Shown piece after piece: positions 1 to 8,011 of a stretch of DNA of 55,982 nt. The position numbers and the translations under genes were made by a program. The DNA comes from Natrinema thermotolerans DSM 11552. Lineage in GTDB: Archaea > Halobacteriota > Halobacteria > Halobacteriales > Natrialbaceae. Each line of letters starts with the position of its first letter. The stretch's first letter is position 1. A model generated the notes under the pieces. It did not search any database, was not told where the DNA came from, and saw only the letters and a program-made list of their open reading frames with translations. The DNA lies in assembly GCA_000337115.1 (NCBI GenBank), contig AOIR01000056.1, positions 172,329-228,310 on the forward strand, in the 5' to 3' direction.

Positions 1-24
1 TATCCTGATGGGGGTGGTCGCCGG

Positions 25-3000
25 GTGAGCGACGCTGCTGCCACGGTCGTCGGCGACTCCCCGTGCGTCCTGATCGTCGGTGAGTCCAGTTCGGCCGACG
101 ACGCGATGGACGCCCTCGCTGGGGCGTTCGCGGAGCAGTCGCTGCTACGGGCGCGAACGGCCGCGGCTGCCCGCGAACGACTGGCCGAGCGCGACGTCCA
201 CTGTCTGGTCTGTCCCTTCGACCCCGACGACCGCTCGGACTCGCCCTCCCTTCTCGAGCAGTTGGCGGACCGAACCGACGGCGTCCCGATCGTCGCACTC
301 GCCGACGGGGACGACGCCGATCGCGCACTCGAGGCGGGAGCCAGCGACGTCGCGAGCGACGCGTCGGCGACCGTCCTGCGGACCCGCGTTCGGAACGCCG
401 CCGATCGCGAGCGGTATCGCCGCGCCGCGTCCGCGGCCGCCCAGCGGCACCGCGCGATTCTCGAGTCAGCCGACGCGGTCGTCTGGGTCGTCGACGCCGA
501 GGGGACCGTCGAGTACGCGACGCCGGCCGTCGAGTCGCGGCTGGGGTATACGCCCGCCGAACTCGAGCGAACGGCGCTGACGCGGCTCGTCCACCCCGAC
601 GATCGTGAGGAGGTTCGCGACGCCGTTGCCACCGCCGTCGCGGGACCGACTGGAACGACCGAACGGGTCCGGGTCCGCCTCGGCCACGCCGACGGCACCT
701 GGCGGGTCGCGACGCTTACCTGTACCAACCGGCTCGCGGATCCGGCCCTCGAGGGACTCGTCGTGACGCGGACGGACGCGAAATCGACCGCCGACGCCGG
801 CGGTCCCGACGCCGTCCGAACGGGGCTCGATCGGCTGGCGGACCCGCTTTTCGTCCTCGGTTCGGACGACGACGTACAGTACGCGAACGCGGCAGCCAGC
901 CGATTCGTCCGGCGGTTCGATTCGACGATGGCCGACGACCCGCTCCCGCCGGGCGTCGTCCTCTGGGACCGGCTTCCGGACGCCCTCGGTCGGTCCCTCT
1001 CCGAACGGGTCCGGGAGGCCGAGCGGACCGGCTCGGTCACCGTGTTCCAGACGACTGCCCCCTCGCTCGAGGACCCGATCACTGTCGCCGTTCATCCCGG
1101 TGACGACGGCGCGACGATCCACGTCCGGAACCGGCCCGCCGAGGCCGTGGAGACGGATCGGGATCGGCTCGCGCTCCTCGAGTCGGTCGTCGACGCCGTC
1201 GACGTCGGGATCGCCGTCCTCGAGGGGGCGACGATCCGGCTTGCGAACCCTGCGCTGCTGGAGTTGGCCGACGCGGCGTCGCTGGTCGGCCGGGACCTCG
1301 AATCGGTGTTCGACGACGACCTCGCGGCGGCGGTGCTGGAGCGGGCCGACTCGCCGGTCGTCAGGTGGCTCGACCCCGTTTCGGGGACGCTCGCGACCGA
1401 GCCGCCGCGGCCGGTCGACGTTTCCATCGCACCGTTGTCTCCCGACTTCGACGCCGACCGCGCCCCATCGACGGCGGATCGAACGCTCTGTGTCGTGCGC
1501 GATGGGGCCGAGTCCAGCGACGGCGCGGCGTCGATGCTTCGTCGAACGACCGCTGCACTCGCCAGTGCGGAAACCCCCTCGGCCGTTCGGCGTGCGGTCG
1601 TCGACGCCGTCGGCGAGTGGATGGGGGCCGATGTCGCCGTCTGGTACCGCGGGACCGACGACCTTCGGCCGGCGGCCACCGTGACGGCCGACCATACTGG
1701 CAGCGACGACGCGTCGATCGAACCGCCGGCGATCGACCCCCGTGGGACGCGGCTCGAACCGATCCTCGAGTCGGGCGAGCCGACGGTCGACGACCGCGAG
1801 GCGTTCACGGACGTCCTCGCACGTACCGGGCTCCGAGCCGAGCGGGTACTCGCAGTGCCGGTCGGGAGCGACGGGATCGTCCTCGCGACCAGCACGAAGC
1901 CGACGGCGTTCGATGGCATCGACATCGACGGACTCGAGGCGCTGTCGGCGGCCACGGCGCTCGCACTTGAGGACCGCGATCGCGCCGCTGCCCTCCGGAC
2001 CTGCCGCCACGAGCGCGCCCGGCTCGAGACGGTCGTCGACCGGGACGAGCGACTGTGGGACCTCGGACGGTCGCTACTGGGGGCGGAGACCCGCGAGGGG
2101 GTCGAGGAACGGCTCTGTGAAGGACTGGTCTCGCTCCCGCTGCCGGCCGCGGCCGACGGCGTCGCACTCGCCTGGGTCGGTCGCGCGGACGACGGCCGCG
2201 AACGGCTCGTCCCGACGGCGTGGGCCGGCCGTGACGCCGCGTTCCTCGAGTCGGCGACGGTGTCGCTGAACGGGGGCGAGGAGACGCCGGCTCACACCGC
2301 GGCGACGACCCGCGAGGCGGTCGTGATCGACGATCTCGCGACCGACGACAGTGGTTCCGAGACGGCCGACCGTGCCGGCGGGGACTCGTGGCGGCGACGC
2401 CTGCGCGACCGCGGGTTCCGGTCGGCGCTGAGCGTCCCCCTCACTGCCGACGAGTTCCGCTTCGGGACGCTGACCGCGTACGCGACGGTGCCGGGCGCCT
2501 TCGACGAGCGGACCCGCCGGGCCTGTGCCCATCTCGGAACGATCGCGGGCGCCGCGATCGGCGCGCTCGAGACGAAAGCGGCGCTGCTCGCCGACCGGGT
2601 AACCGAACTCGAGGTCGTCTGTCGGGACGAAACCGAGCCGTTGTCGTCGCTCGCCGCCCGGCTCGGGCGGGCGATCGACGTCCGGGCCGTGATCCCGCGG
2701 TCGACGGACGGTTCGACGGTGTACTGTTCGATCTCGGACGGCGATTCGGACGCGATCCGGGACCGAGCCGCGGCCGCGCCGGCCGTCGAATCGGTCACGG
2801 TCGTCGGCGACGGCGACGACCGGACGGCCCTCGAGATCGTCTTTGCCGCGCCCACCGTCGCCGGGACGATCGCGGCCCACGGCGGCGTCCTCCGGTCGCT
2901 CGAGCCGGTCGACGACCGGACCCGGCTCACGATCGAACTCGGCGAGCCCGTCGACGTCCGCGCGTTCGTCCGCGCTCTCGAGCGGCGGCATCCGGGGACG

Positions 3001-3261
3001 GAGCTGATCGCTCGCCGAGCGCGGGAGCGACCGCCCCGGGCAGCGGGTGCGATCGACGAACTCGCCGAGCGCCTCTCGGAGCGCCAGCGGCGGACGCTCG
3101 AGGCGGCCTACCACGGGGGATTCTTCGAATGGCCCCGCGATCACACCGGCGAGGAGATCGCGGACTCGCTCGGCATCTCCCAGCCGACGTTCAGCCGGCA
3201 CCTCCGGTTGGCCCAGCGGAAGCTGTTCGCATTACTGTTCGACGACGCCGACGGAGGGTGA
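25..3261 (+). CDS. Multi-sensor PAS/GAF regulator with Bat-type HTH
   Basis: This 1078-residue soluble protein looks like a cytoplasmic sensor and transcription regulator of the bacterio-opsin-activator (Bat) type. Residues about 1-125 resemble a degenerate receiver domain. PAS-like domains follow at about 140-255, 270-370 and 385-490, and two GAF-like domains at about 510-650 and 680-850. A Bat-type region covers about 860-1010. The C-terminal HTH_10 domain (about 1020-1070) contains LSERQRRTLEAAYHGGFFEWP and the recognition segment SLGISQPTFSRHL. No histidine-kinase domain or membrane segment is visible, so signals probably act directly on DNA binding. The GTG start overlaps the stop of a six-codon ORF at 8-28. 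A second, shorter Bat-like regulator lies about 330 bp downstream. The ligand and target genes are unknown; the family call is firm. Confidence 0.9.
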   Translation: MSDAAATVVGDSPCVLIVGESSSADDAMDALAGAFAEQSLLRARTAAAARERLAERDVHCLVCPFDPDDRSDSPSLLEQLADRTDGVPIVALADGDDADRALEAGASDVASDASATVLRTRVRNAADRERYRRAASAAAQRHRAILESADAVVWVVDAEGTVEYATPAVESRLGYTPAELERTALTRLVHPDDREEVRDAVATAVAGPTGTTERVRVRLGHADGTWRVATLTCTNRLADPALEGLVVTRTDAKSTADAGGPDAVRTGLDRLADPLFVLGSDDDVQYANAAASRFVRRFDSTMADDPLPPGVVLWDRLPDALGRSLSERVREAERTGSVTVFQTTAPSLEDPITVAVHPGDDGATIHVRNRPAEAVETDRDRLALLESVVDAVDVGIAVLEGATIRLANPALLELADAASLVGRDLESVFDDDLAAAVLERADSPVVRWLDPVSGTLATEPPRPVDVSIAPLSPDFDADRAPSTADRTLCVVRDGAESSDGAASMLRRTTAALASAETPSAVRRAVVDAVGEWMGADVAVWYRGTDDLRPAATVTADHTGSDDASIEPPAIDPRGTRLEPILESGEPTVDDREAFTDVLARTGLRAERVLAVPVGSDGIVLATSTKPTAFDGIDIDGLEALSAATALALEDRDRAAALRTCRHERARLETVVDRDERLWDLGRSLLGAETREGVEERLCEGLVSLPLPAAADGVALAWVGRADDGRERLVPTAWAGRDAAFLESATVSLNGGEETPAHTAATTREAVVIDDLATDDSGSETADRAGGDSWRRRLRDRGFRSALSVPLTADEFRFGTLTAYATVPGAFDERTRRACAHLGTIAGAAIGALETKAALLADRVTELEVVCRDETEPLSSLAARLGRAIDVRAVIPRSTDGSTVYCSISDGDSDAIRDRAAAAPAVESVTVVGDGDDRTALEIVFAAPTVAGTIAAHGGVLRSLEPVDDRTRLTIELGEPVDVRAFVRALERRHPGTELIARRARERPPRAAGAIDELAERLSERQRRTLEAAYHGGFFEWPRDHTGEEIADSLGISQPTFSRHLRLAQRKLFALLFDDADGG

Positions 3262-3595
3262 TCGCGTGCCGCCGATCGAACCGTCCCAGCCAGCGGCGAC
3301 GGGGCCCAACTCAGCCGGCATCGGTCGTGATGGCCGGCCAACTCCGGCCAGCATCGATGCCGGACCGTGCGTATTTCGGTCTTACTGTGCCGATCCATCG
3401 GGTAACACATGCTTTCCCGTTCGGCCCAAACTGGATAGCGAGTTGACTGATGAATACGTATTGATGTCGGTCCCCTGTTCGGTTCCGTGTATAGCGTCTA
3501 CGACCATGTACTCGGCTCCTAATGAGCCATTCAATGAGTGCGTTCGAGGTAAGACCTGATTACAGCGGCCGCCCGGGCGGGCGGGGGATGGTCCT
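3262..3595. other. Intergenic region before second Bat-like gene
   Basis: No convincing gene is seen. It holds a 10-bp perfect palindrome AATACGTATT (3453-3462) and a small hairpin GGCTC-N5-GAGCC (3514-3528). A TATA-like ATTACAG at 3558-3564 lies 24 nt before ATG 3588, which opens a three-codon ORF (MVL) whose stop overlaps the GTG start at 3596. Confidence 0.4.
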
Positions 3596-4345
3596 GTGAG
3601 CATCGAGATCGCCGACGCCGAGGACCGACCGGAGCCGGGAGCCGACGCCGACGGAACCGGCGCTGACGGAACCGACGTCGGCGCGAGCGGCGTTCGATCG
3701 ACGGCCGACGGCGGTATCGTCGCCCAGCTCCGGCTCGATCACTCGCGGCTGTTTCTGGCCCCCTCGCTCCGGCGGGCCCCGGACGTCACCCTCGAGCCCG
3801 ACTACTGGACCGAGCCCGAACCCGGCCGGACCGTCGTGTTCGTCACGGCCCACGGAACCGACCTCGAGGCGTTCGAGGCCGGACTCGAGACCGATCCTAC
3901 CGTCGCCGATCCCGTCCTCGTCGACCGCTATCCGGACAGGCGAGTCTACCGGGTGGCCCTTACCGACCGCGCAGTCACGTTCACCGCCGCGACTGCCGCC
4001 GTCGGCGGTCGTCTCCTCGATTGCTCGAGCTGCCGGGCCGGCTGGCAGCTCCAGTTGCGGTTCCCCGACCGGGACCGACTCGTCGCGTTCAACGACTACT
4101 GCCGCGAGCGCGACGTGTCGATCACCGTCGATCACCTCCGGGTGTCCGACGAGGACGACGACGGCGTCGTCGCCCTGACCGACAAACAACAGGAGTTGCT
4201 CGCCGTCGCCTACGAGGAAGGCTACTTCGAGGTCCCTCGCGGGATCTCCCAGGACGAACTCGCACAACGACTCGGCGTCTCGAAGTCGGCCGTCTCCCAG
4301 CGACTGCGACGGGCGATCGGCGAACTCTGCGCACAGACGCTCTGA
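3596..4345 (+). CDS. Bat-like HTH_10 transcription regulator
   Basis: A 249-residue cytoplasmic DNA-binding protein with the typical short Bat layout. The first 35 or so residues are acidic and low in complexity. A middle sensor-like region covers about 40-185 and includes a CSSCRAGW stretch. The HTH_10 domain fills about 197-247, with LTDKQQELLAVAYEEGYFEVPRG cut here into LTDKQQELL and AYEEGYFEVP, followed by the helix-turn-helix RLGVSKSAVSQRLRRA. The CxxC-like pair could bind metal or sense redox state, but this is only inferred. The GTG start (GTGAGC) is preferred because no earlier in-frame start is present. It follows the larger Bat-like gene on the same strand and may act on related targets. 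The targets cannot be read from the sequence. Confidence 0.88.
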   Translation: MSIEIADAEDRPEPGADADGTGADGTDVGASGVRSTADGGIVAQLRLDHSRLFLAPSLRRAPDVTLEPDYWTEPEPGRTVVFVTAHGTDLEAFEAGLETDPTVADPVLVDRYPDRRVYRVALTDRAVTFTAATAAVGGRLLDCSSCRAGWQLQLRFPDRDRLVAFNDYCRERDVSITVDHLRVSDEDDDGVVALTDKQQELLAVAYEEGYFEVPRGISQDELAQRLGVSKSAVSQRLRRAIGELCAQTL

Positions 4346-4522
4346 CCGAGCCGCAGGGCCGCCCATTCCTCCAGCGGTGTCTCGCCGTTGCAGTTCGTCC
4401 CGACGCTCTCCTATCGAGCGACGACAGTCATACGTCCGCGCGAGAAAACCGAGATGTAAGCAGTTCGACGACCTGCGGACCGTCCCAAGCGGTTCCGGGC
4501 GCTCCGGTCGCCTACCAACGCG

Positions 4523-4708
4523 TTACTCGTCGTCTTCGTCGTCTTTCATCGCGCCGAGCTGGTCGACCAGCTCGTCCGTCGATACGTCGGATTCGAACGA
4601 CATCTCGCCATGATGGTCGTTTTCATGGACGTTGACGGCTTCGACGTCCTCGTCGTCGTCGGCAGTCTGCTCTTTTTGTTCGGATTCGTCGTAGCTACCA
4701 AAACCCAT
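4523..4708 (-). CDS. Small acidic haloarchaeal protein, DUF5786 type
   Basis: This 61-residue, very acidic protein starts MGFGSYDESEQ, the hallmark of a short Halobacteria-only family that I recognise as DUF5786. The rest is rich in D and E (TADDDEDVEA, MKDDEDDE) with a conserved-looking HENDHHGEMSFE segment and an amphipathic STDELVDQLGAMK helix near the end. An open frame continues upstream to 4975, but that part is arginine- and serine-rich and unlike the family, so the ATG at 4708 is the start. It has no membrane segment or signal peptide. The function is unknown. It is convergent with the Bat-like gene, about 180 bp from its stop, and divergent from glmS. Confidence 0.85.
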   Translation of the reverse strand: MGFGSYDESEQKEQTADDDEDVEAVNVHENDHHGEMSFESDVSTDELVDQLGAMKDDEDDE

Positions 4709-5040
4709 ACGTACACGTTCGCCGCCACTGCAAAAGGTGTGCCGGTTTTTGCCCCTTTCTGTCAACGTGGCTGCAACCCTTCGAAACCGGGTCGACCGGT
4801 CCCGTGTCCGTCCCCTACCGATCGTTTTGCCGTCCGTACTAGAGCGGCAATCCCCTGTTCGTTTGCCGTACTTTTCACCGCCGGCCGACGCCTTCGGCAA
4901 AACCGCTCGAGAGCGCGGCCGGGACCGACGGTTCGGTCGTGATAGCGACTCGATACGGCGACCCGTCCCCCGCATTCGAAACGGCCGAACCGCGACTCAG
5001 GCCTCGAGTACCCGGAGACTACGGCGTTCAGTAGTCCGTC

Positions 5041-5048
5041 TATAGTAA
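5041..5048 (+). promoter_or_regulatory. TATA-like box of glmS transcript
   Basis: TCTATAGTAA (5039-5048) is repeated exactly before the zinc-finger gene (7678-7687). In each case an ATG follows the last base by 27-28 nt, the usual haloarchaeal spacing for leaderless transcription. Here that ATG is 5075, not the glmS start. Confidence 0.45.
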
Positions 5049-5074
5049 TGGGTTCGGGAGGGTTGCCTTGGCTC

Positions 5075-5233
5075 ATGGTCGCGTACCGGTTGTCATCTCG
5101 AACACTCGATTCGGATCACTGTGCTGTCAGATCGCGTCGGCCCTCGTCGTCGGGGGCGAGCCGGGCCGTCGCTGCACACGCAACTACCGTGAGCGGGCCA
5201 CACGACCGTTACCACCGGCCCGACGGGGGGTGA
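5075..5233 (+). other. Possible 52-residue leader ORF of glmS
   Basis: The ATG at 5075 sits 27 nt after the TATA-like box and opens a frame of 52 codons (starts MVAYRLSSRTLD) that stops 7 nt before the glmS ATG. An SD-like GGTGA lies in its last codons, 8 nt before the glmS start. The peptide is rich in R and S and matches no family I know. It may be a true leader ORF or just untranslated leader. The arrangement mirrors other leader ORFs in the window. Confidence 0.35.
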
Positions 5234-5240
5234 GCCACCG

Positions 5241-7052
5241 ATGTGTGGCATCATCGGCCGCGTCGGCGACGGCAACGCTCTCGAACCGCTGCTGACGGGC
5301 CTGGAAAACCTCGAGTATCGCGGCTACGATTCCGCGGGCGTCGCCGTCCAGAACGGCTCCGGCATCAACGTCGAGAAACGCTCCGGGAAGGTCGAGGAAC
5401 TGAAATCGTCGATCGGCGAGCCGCTTCAGGGGGAGGTCGGGATCGGTCACACCCGCTGGAGTACGCACGGGCCCCCGACCGACGCCAACGCCCACCCCCA
5501 CACCGACGAGAGCGAGGACGTCGCCGTCGTCCACAACGGTATCATCGAGAACTACACCGAACTCAGAGAGCGGCTCGCGGCCAACGGCTACGAGTTCACC
5601 AGCGACACCGACACCGAAGTCATCCCACATCTCGTCCAGTACTACCTCGACGCCGGCTACGACAGCGAGCCGGCTTTCCGACAGGCTATCGACGAACTCG
5701 AGGGCAGCTACGCCGTCACCGCGATGGTCTCGGGCGAACACGTCCTCTACGCGGCCCGCCGCGGGTCGCCGCTGGTCGTCGGCATGGAGGACGGCGAGTA
5801 CTTCCTCGCCAGCGACGTCCCCGCCTTCCTCGAGTACACGGACAGCGTCATCTACCTCGAGGACGGCGACGTCGTCGTCGTCGACGAGGACGGCGTCGAG
5901 TTCACCGACCTCGAGGGGGACCCGGTCGTGCGCGAACCCGAAACAGTCGAGTGGGACCCCGAACAGGCCGGCAAGGGTACGTACGACCACTTCATGCTCA
6001 AGGAGATCCACGAACAGCCCACGTCGCTGTCACAGGCGATCGAGGGCCGGATCGATCCGGCCGGTGGCCGGATCGCGCTGGCCGACTTCGAACCCGGGAC
6101 CTTCGCCGATGTCGACAGCGTCCAGTTCGTCGCCTGTGGGACATCGTATCACGCCGCGCTCTACGGCTCGCTGGCGCTGAATCAGGCGGGCGTCCAGTCG
6201 ACCGCCCTGCTGGCCAACGAGTACAGCGTCTCGGCCCCGCCGATCGACGACGACACGCTGGTGATCGCGGTCACCCAGAGCGGGGAGACGGCCGATACGC
6301 TCACTGCGCTTCGGCGGGCCGCCCGCGAGGGTGCCGCTACGCTCACCCTGACGAACGTCGTCGGATCGACGGCCGCCCGCGAGGCCGACGACGCGCTGTT
6401 TATCCGGGCCGGCCCGGAGATCGGCGTCGCCGCGACGAAGACCTTCTCCTCGCAGGCGGTCATGCTCACCTTGCTGGCCCAGCGGATCGCCGCCGACCTG
6501 CGGGGCGAGCCGCCGGCCGACCTCGAGGCGCTCCTACCGGAACTGGAATCGATGCCGGCGGCCATCGACGACGTTCTCGCCGGGTCGGCCGCAAAGACCG
6601 TCGCCAGACGCTACAGCGACAGTGAGGCGTACTTCTTCATCGGTCGCGGGCTCGGCTACCCCGTCGCGCTCGAGGGGGCGCTGAAGTTCAAGGAGATCAC
6701 CTACGAACACGCCGAGGGCTTCGCCTCGGGCGAACTCAAACACGGGCCGCTGGCGCTGGTGACGCCGGAGACGCCGGTGTTCGCGATCTTCACCGGACAG
6801 GAAGACGAGAAGACGTTGAAAAACGCCGAGGAGGCACAGACCCGCGGCGCGCCGGTGATCGCGGTCTGTCCCGACGACCACCCGGCCGTTGAGGTCGCCG
6901 ACGACCACCTCCCGATCCCCGACACCGAGCCCGATCTGGCGGGCCTGCTCGCGAACGTTCAGCTCCAGCTCGTGTCGTATCACGCCGCCGATCTCCTCGG
7001 CCGTCCCATCGACAAACCGCGGAACCTGGCGAAAAGCGTCACCGTCGAGTAA
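5241..7052 (+). CDS. glmS: Glucosamine-6-phosphate synthase (isomerizing)
   Basis: This 603-residue cytoplasmic enzyme converts fructose-6-phosphate and glutamine to glucosamine-6-phosphate and glutamate, the entry step to UDP-GlcNAc. The first residues MCGIIGRVGDG give the Cys nucleophile at position 2 after Met removal. The class II glutaminase domain (about 1-220) contains GHTRWSTHGPPTDANAHPH. Two SIS domains follow, with FVACGTSYHAALYG and TQSGETADTLTALRRA in the first. The end KPRNLAKSVTVE is the standard catalytic tail. The length matches the family. GlmM, the next enzyme, is encoded 1 kb downstream on the other strand. No glmS ribozyme is expected in archaea and none is seen. The transcript probably starts near 5075. 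Confidence 0.97.
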   Translation: MCGIIGRVGDGNALEPLLTGLENLEYRGYDSAGVAVQNGSGINVEKRSGKVEELKSSIGEPLQGEVGIGHTRWSTHGPPTDANAHPHTDESEDVAVVHNGIIENYTELRERLAANGYEFTSDTDTEVIPHLVQYYLDAGYDSEPAFRQAIDELEGSYAVTAMVSGEHVLYAARRGSPLVVGMEDGEYFLASDVPAFLEYTDSVIYLEDGDVVVVDEDGVEFTDLEGDPVVREPETVEWDPEQAGKGTYDHFMLKEIHEQPTSLSQAIEGRIDPAGGRIALADFEPGTFADVDSVQFVACGTSYHAALYGSLALNQAGVQSTALLANEYSVSAPPIDDDTLVIAVTQSGETADTLTALRRAAREGAATLTLTNVVGSTAAREADDALFIRAGPEIGVAATKTFSSQAVMLTLLAQRIAADLRGEPPADLEALLPELESMPAAIDDVLAGSAAKTVARRYSDSEAYFFIGRGLGYPVALEGALKFKEITYEHAEGFASGELKHGPLALVTPETPVFAIFTGQEDEKTLKNAEEAQTRGAPVIAVCPDDHPAVEVADDHLPIPDTEPDLAGLLANVQLQLVSYHAADLLGRPIDKPRNLAKSVTVE

Positions 7053-7333
7053 GCGGTCCCCGGCGACCCGATTCCTCGGGTCCGCGTTCCCACTGCTGTC
7101 GTACTCTCGTTTTCGACCCGCCCGCTGCCGCTCTGGACGCTTTTCTGTCACCCCGCGAAAAGCCCGATCGGTCGGTTTCGAGCAGGGGTCACCGAGGCCG
7201 CAGGACCCGAGGCCACCCCCGTAGCCCGGTCCACACGGCGTCGTCGATCGCGACCCGTACTCGAACGACATCGGAATCGAACGTGGAGGGTCACGCTGGC
7301 GATCGAGGTCGCCGGTGGCGCCCACCGGAACCT

Positions 7334-7351
7334 GGGTATCGATCGATACCC
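7334..7351. repeat. Perfect 18-bp palindrome
   Basis: GGGTATCGATCGATACCC reads the same on both strands. It lies 27 bp from a TATA-like box (7379-7385) that could serve either strand. It may be a dimeric repressor site; no target gene is clear. Confidence 0.6.
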
Positions 7352-7363
7352 TCCGGTTAGCCT

Positions 7364-7395
7364 AGGTGTTTGCCGCTCGTATAAATGGCACACCT
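7364..7395. promoter_or_regulatory. Inverted repeat enclosing a TATA-like box
   Basis: AGGTGT at 7364-7369 pairs with ACACCT at 7390-7395, and the loop holds GTATAAAT. The stem can extend with GCC/GGC across a bulge. A protein bound here would block the TATA box, as in an operator. Confidence 0.35.
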
Positions 7396-7679
7396 GATAG
7401 CTACGGCCGTCGCTTCGTCGGTCGCGATCCGCCGGGTCGCGACGAGTTGGGTGTCGGTCTCGTGACGACGGTTCACGCCTTCCTATCGAGGCCCGTCTCT
7501 CGGTTTGGTTCGTGCGAGTTCAGACGGACTTGGACGGCGATAAAGACGTTGTTACTCGCGTTTAATATCGTATTTCCCGCGGCTCCGTGGCTCACACTCC
7601 CGATCCTCGAACAGTCTTCCGACTCGAGCCGTTCCGGGATCACGTTGCAATCCCCTGCTGCGACCGGCATTATGCGGTC

Positions 7680-7687
7680 TATAGTAA
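7680..7687 (+). promoter_or_regulatory. TATA-like box of zinc-finger gene
   Basis: TATAGTAA ends 28 nt before ATG 7715, which supports a leaderless transcript and the chosen start. Confidence 0.55.
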
Positions 7688-7714
7688 ATACCGTTCTGTC
7701 GCTACGGACTGTTG

Positions 7715-7921
7715 ATGTCGACGGACCCATCCGCCAACTGGACGCCCATGACGGCCGGCCAGCAAACGACAGCCCCCCGATGTGTCAACTGTGGGAATCA
7801 GGTGACCCGCCAGTTCGCTCGCGTGTTCGGCGACAACCGCGACGTCGTCCACGCCTGTCCGGACTGTGCGACCTACCGCGAGATGAAGACTTCCGATTTC
7901 ATCCCGAAAGAAGCCAGATAA
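7715..7921 (+). CDS. Small zinc-finger protein, DUF7563-like
   Basis: A 68-residue protein with two CxxC knuckles, RCVNCGNQVTRQFARVF and HACPDCATYREM, which should bind one zinc ion. Such small proteins, including those called DUF7563, are common in Halobacteria and are usually of unknown role; DNA binding or protein contact is likely. The first 20 or so residues (MSTDPSANWTPMTAG) are disordered. The ATG at 7715 is chosen for its position 28 nt after the TATA box; an ATG at 7748 is a possible alternative. The gene runs towards glmM and ends about 90 bp from its stop. The exact DUF number is uncertain. Confidence 0.8.
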   Translation: MSTDPSANWTPMTAGQQTTAPRCVNCGNQVTRQFARVFGDNRDVVHACPDCATYREMKTSDFIPKEAR

Positions 7922-8011
7922 CCGATGTTTTCGACCGAATCGTAGTCGTCGTCGCACCGTTGTTCCGCTCACACCTCGAGTCGCACCGTTCTCCCGTCGT
8001 ACTGTCGCCGC

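Larger units (their letters stand above)
4709..5240. other. Divergent intergenic region, DUF5786 gene and glmS
   Basis: About 530 bp with no recognised protein family. It holds a TATA-like box TATAGTAA at 5041-5048 and a possible leader ORF at 5075-5233. The segment 4709-5030 shows no further structure that I can support. Confidence 0.5.
7053..7714. other. Intergenic region with palindromes
   Basis: About 660 bp without a recognised gene. It contains an 18-bp perfect palindrome at 7334-7351, an inverted repeat around a TATA-like box at 7364-7395, and the promoter of the zinc-finger gene. Open frames here lack family features and look like noise. Confidence 0.5.

Noticed and set aside
5041-5240. 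glmS ribozyme or riboswitch
   Set aside because: Not known in archaea, and no matching core was seen; a leader ORF explains the long leader better.
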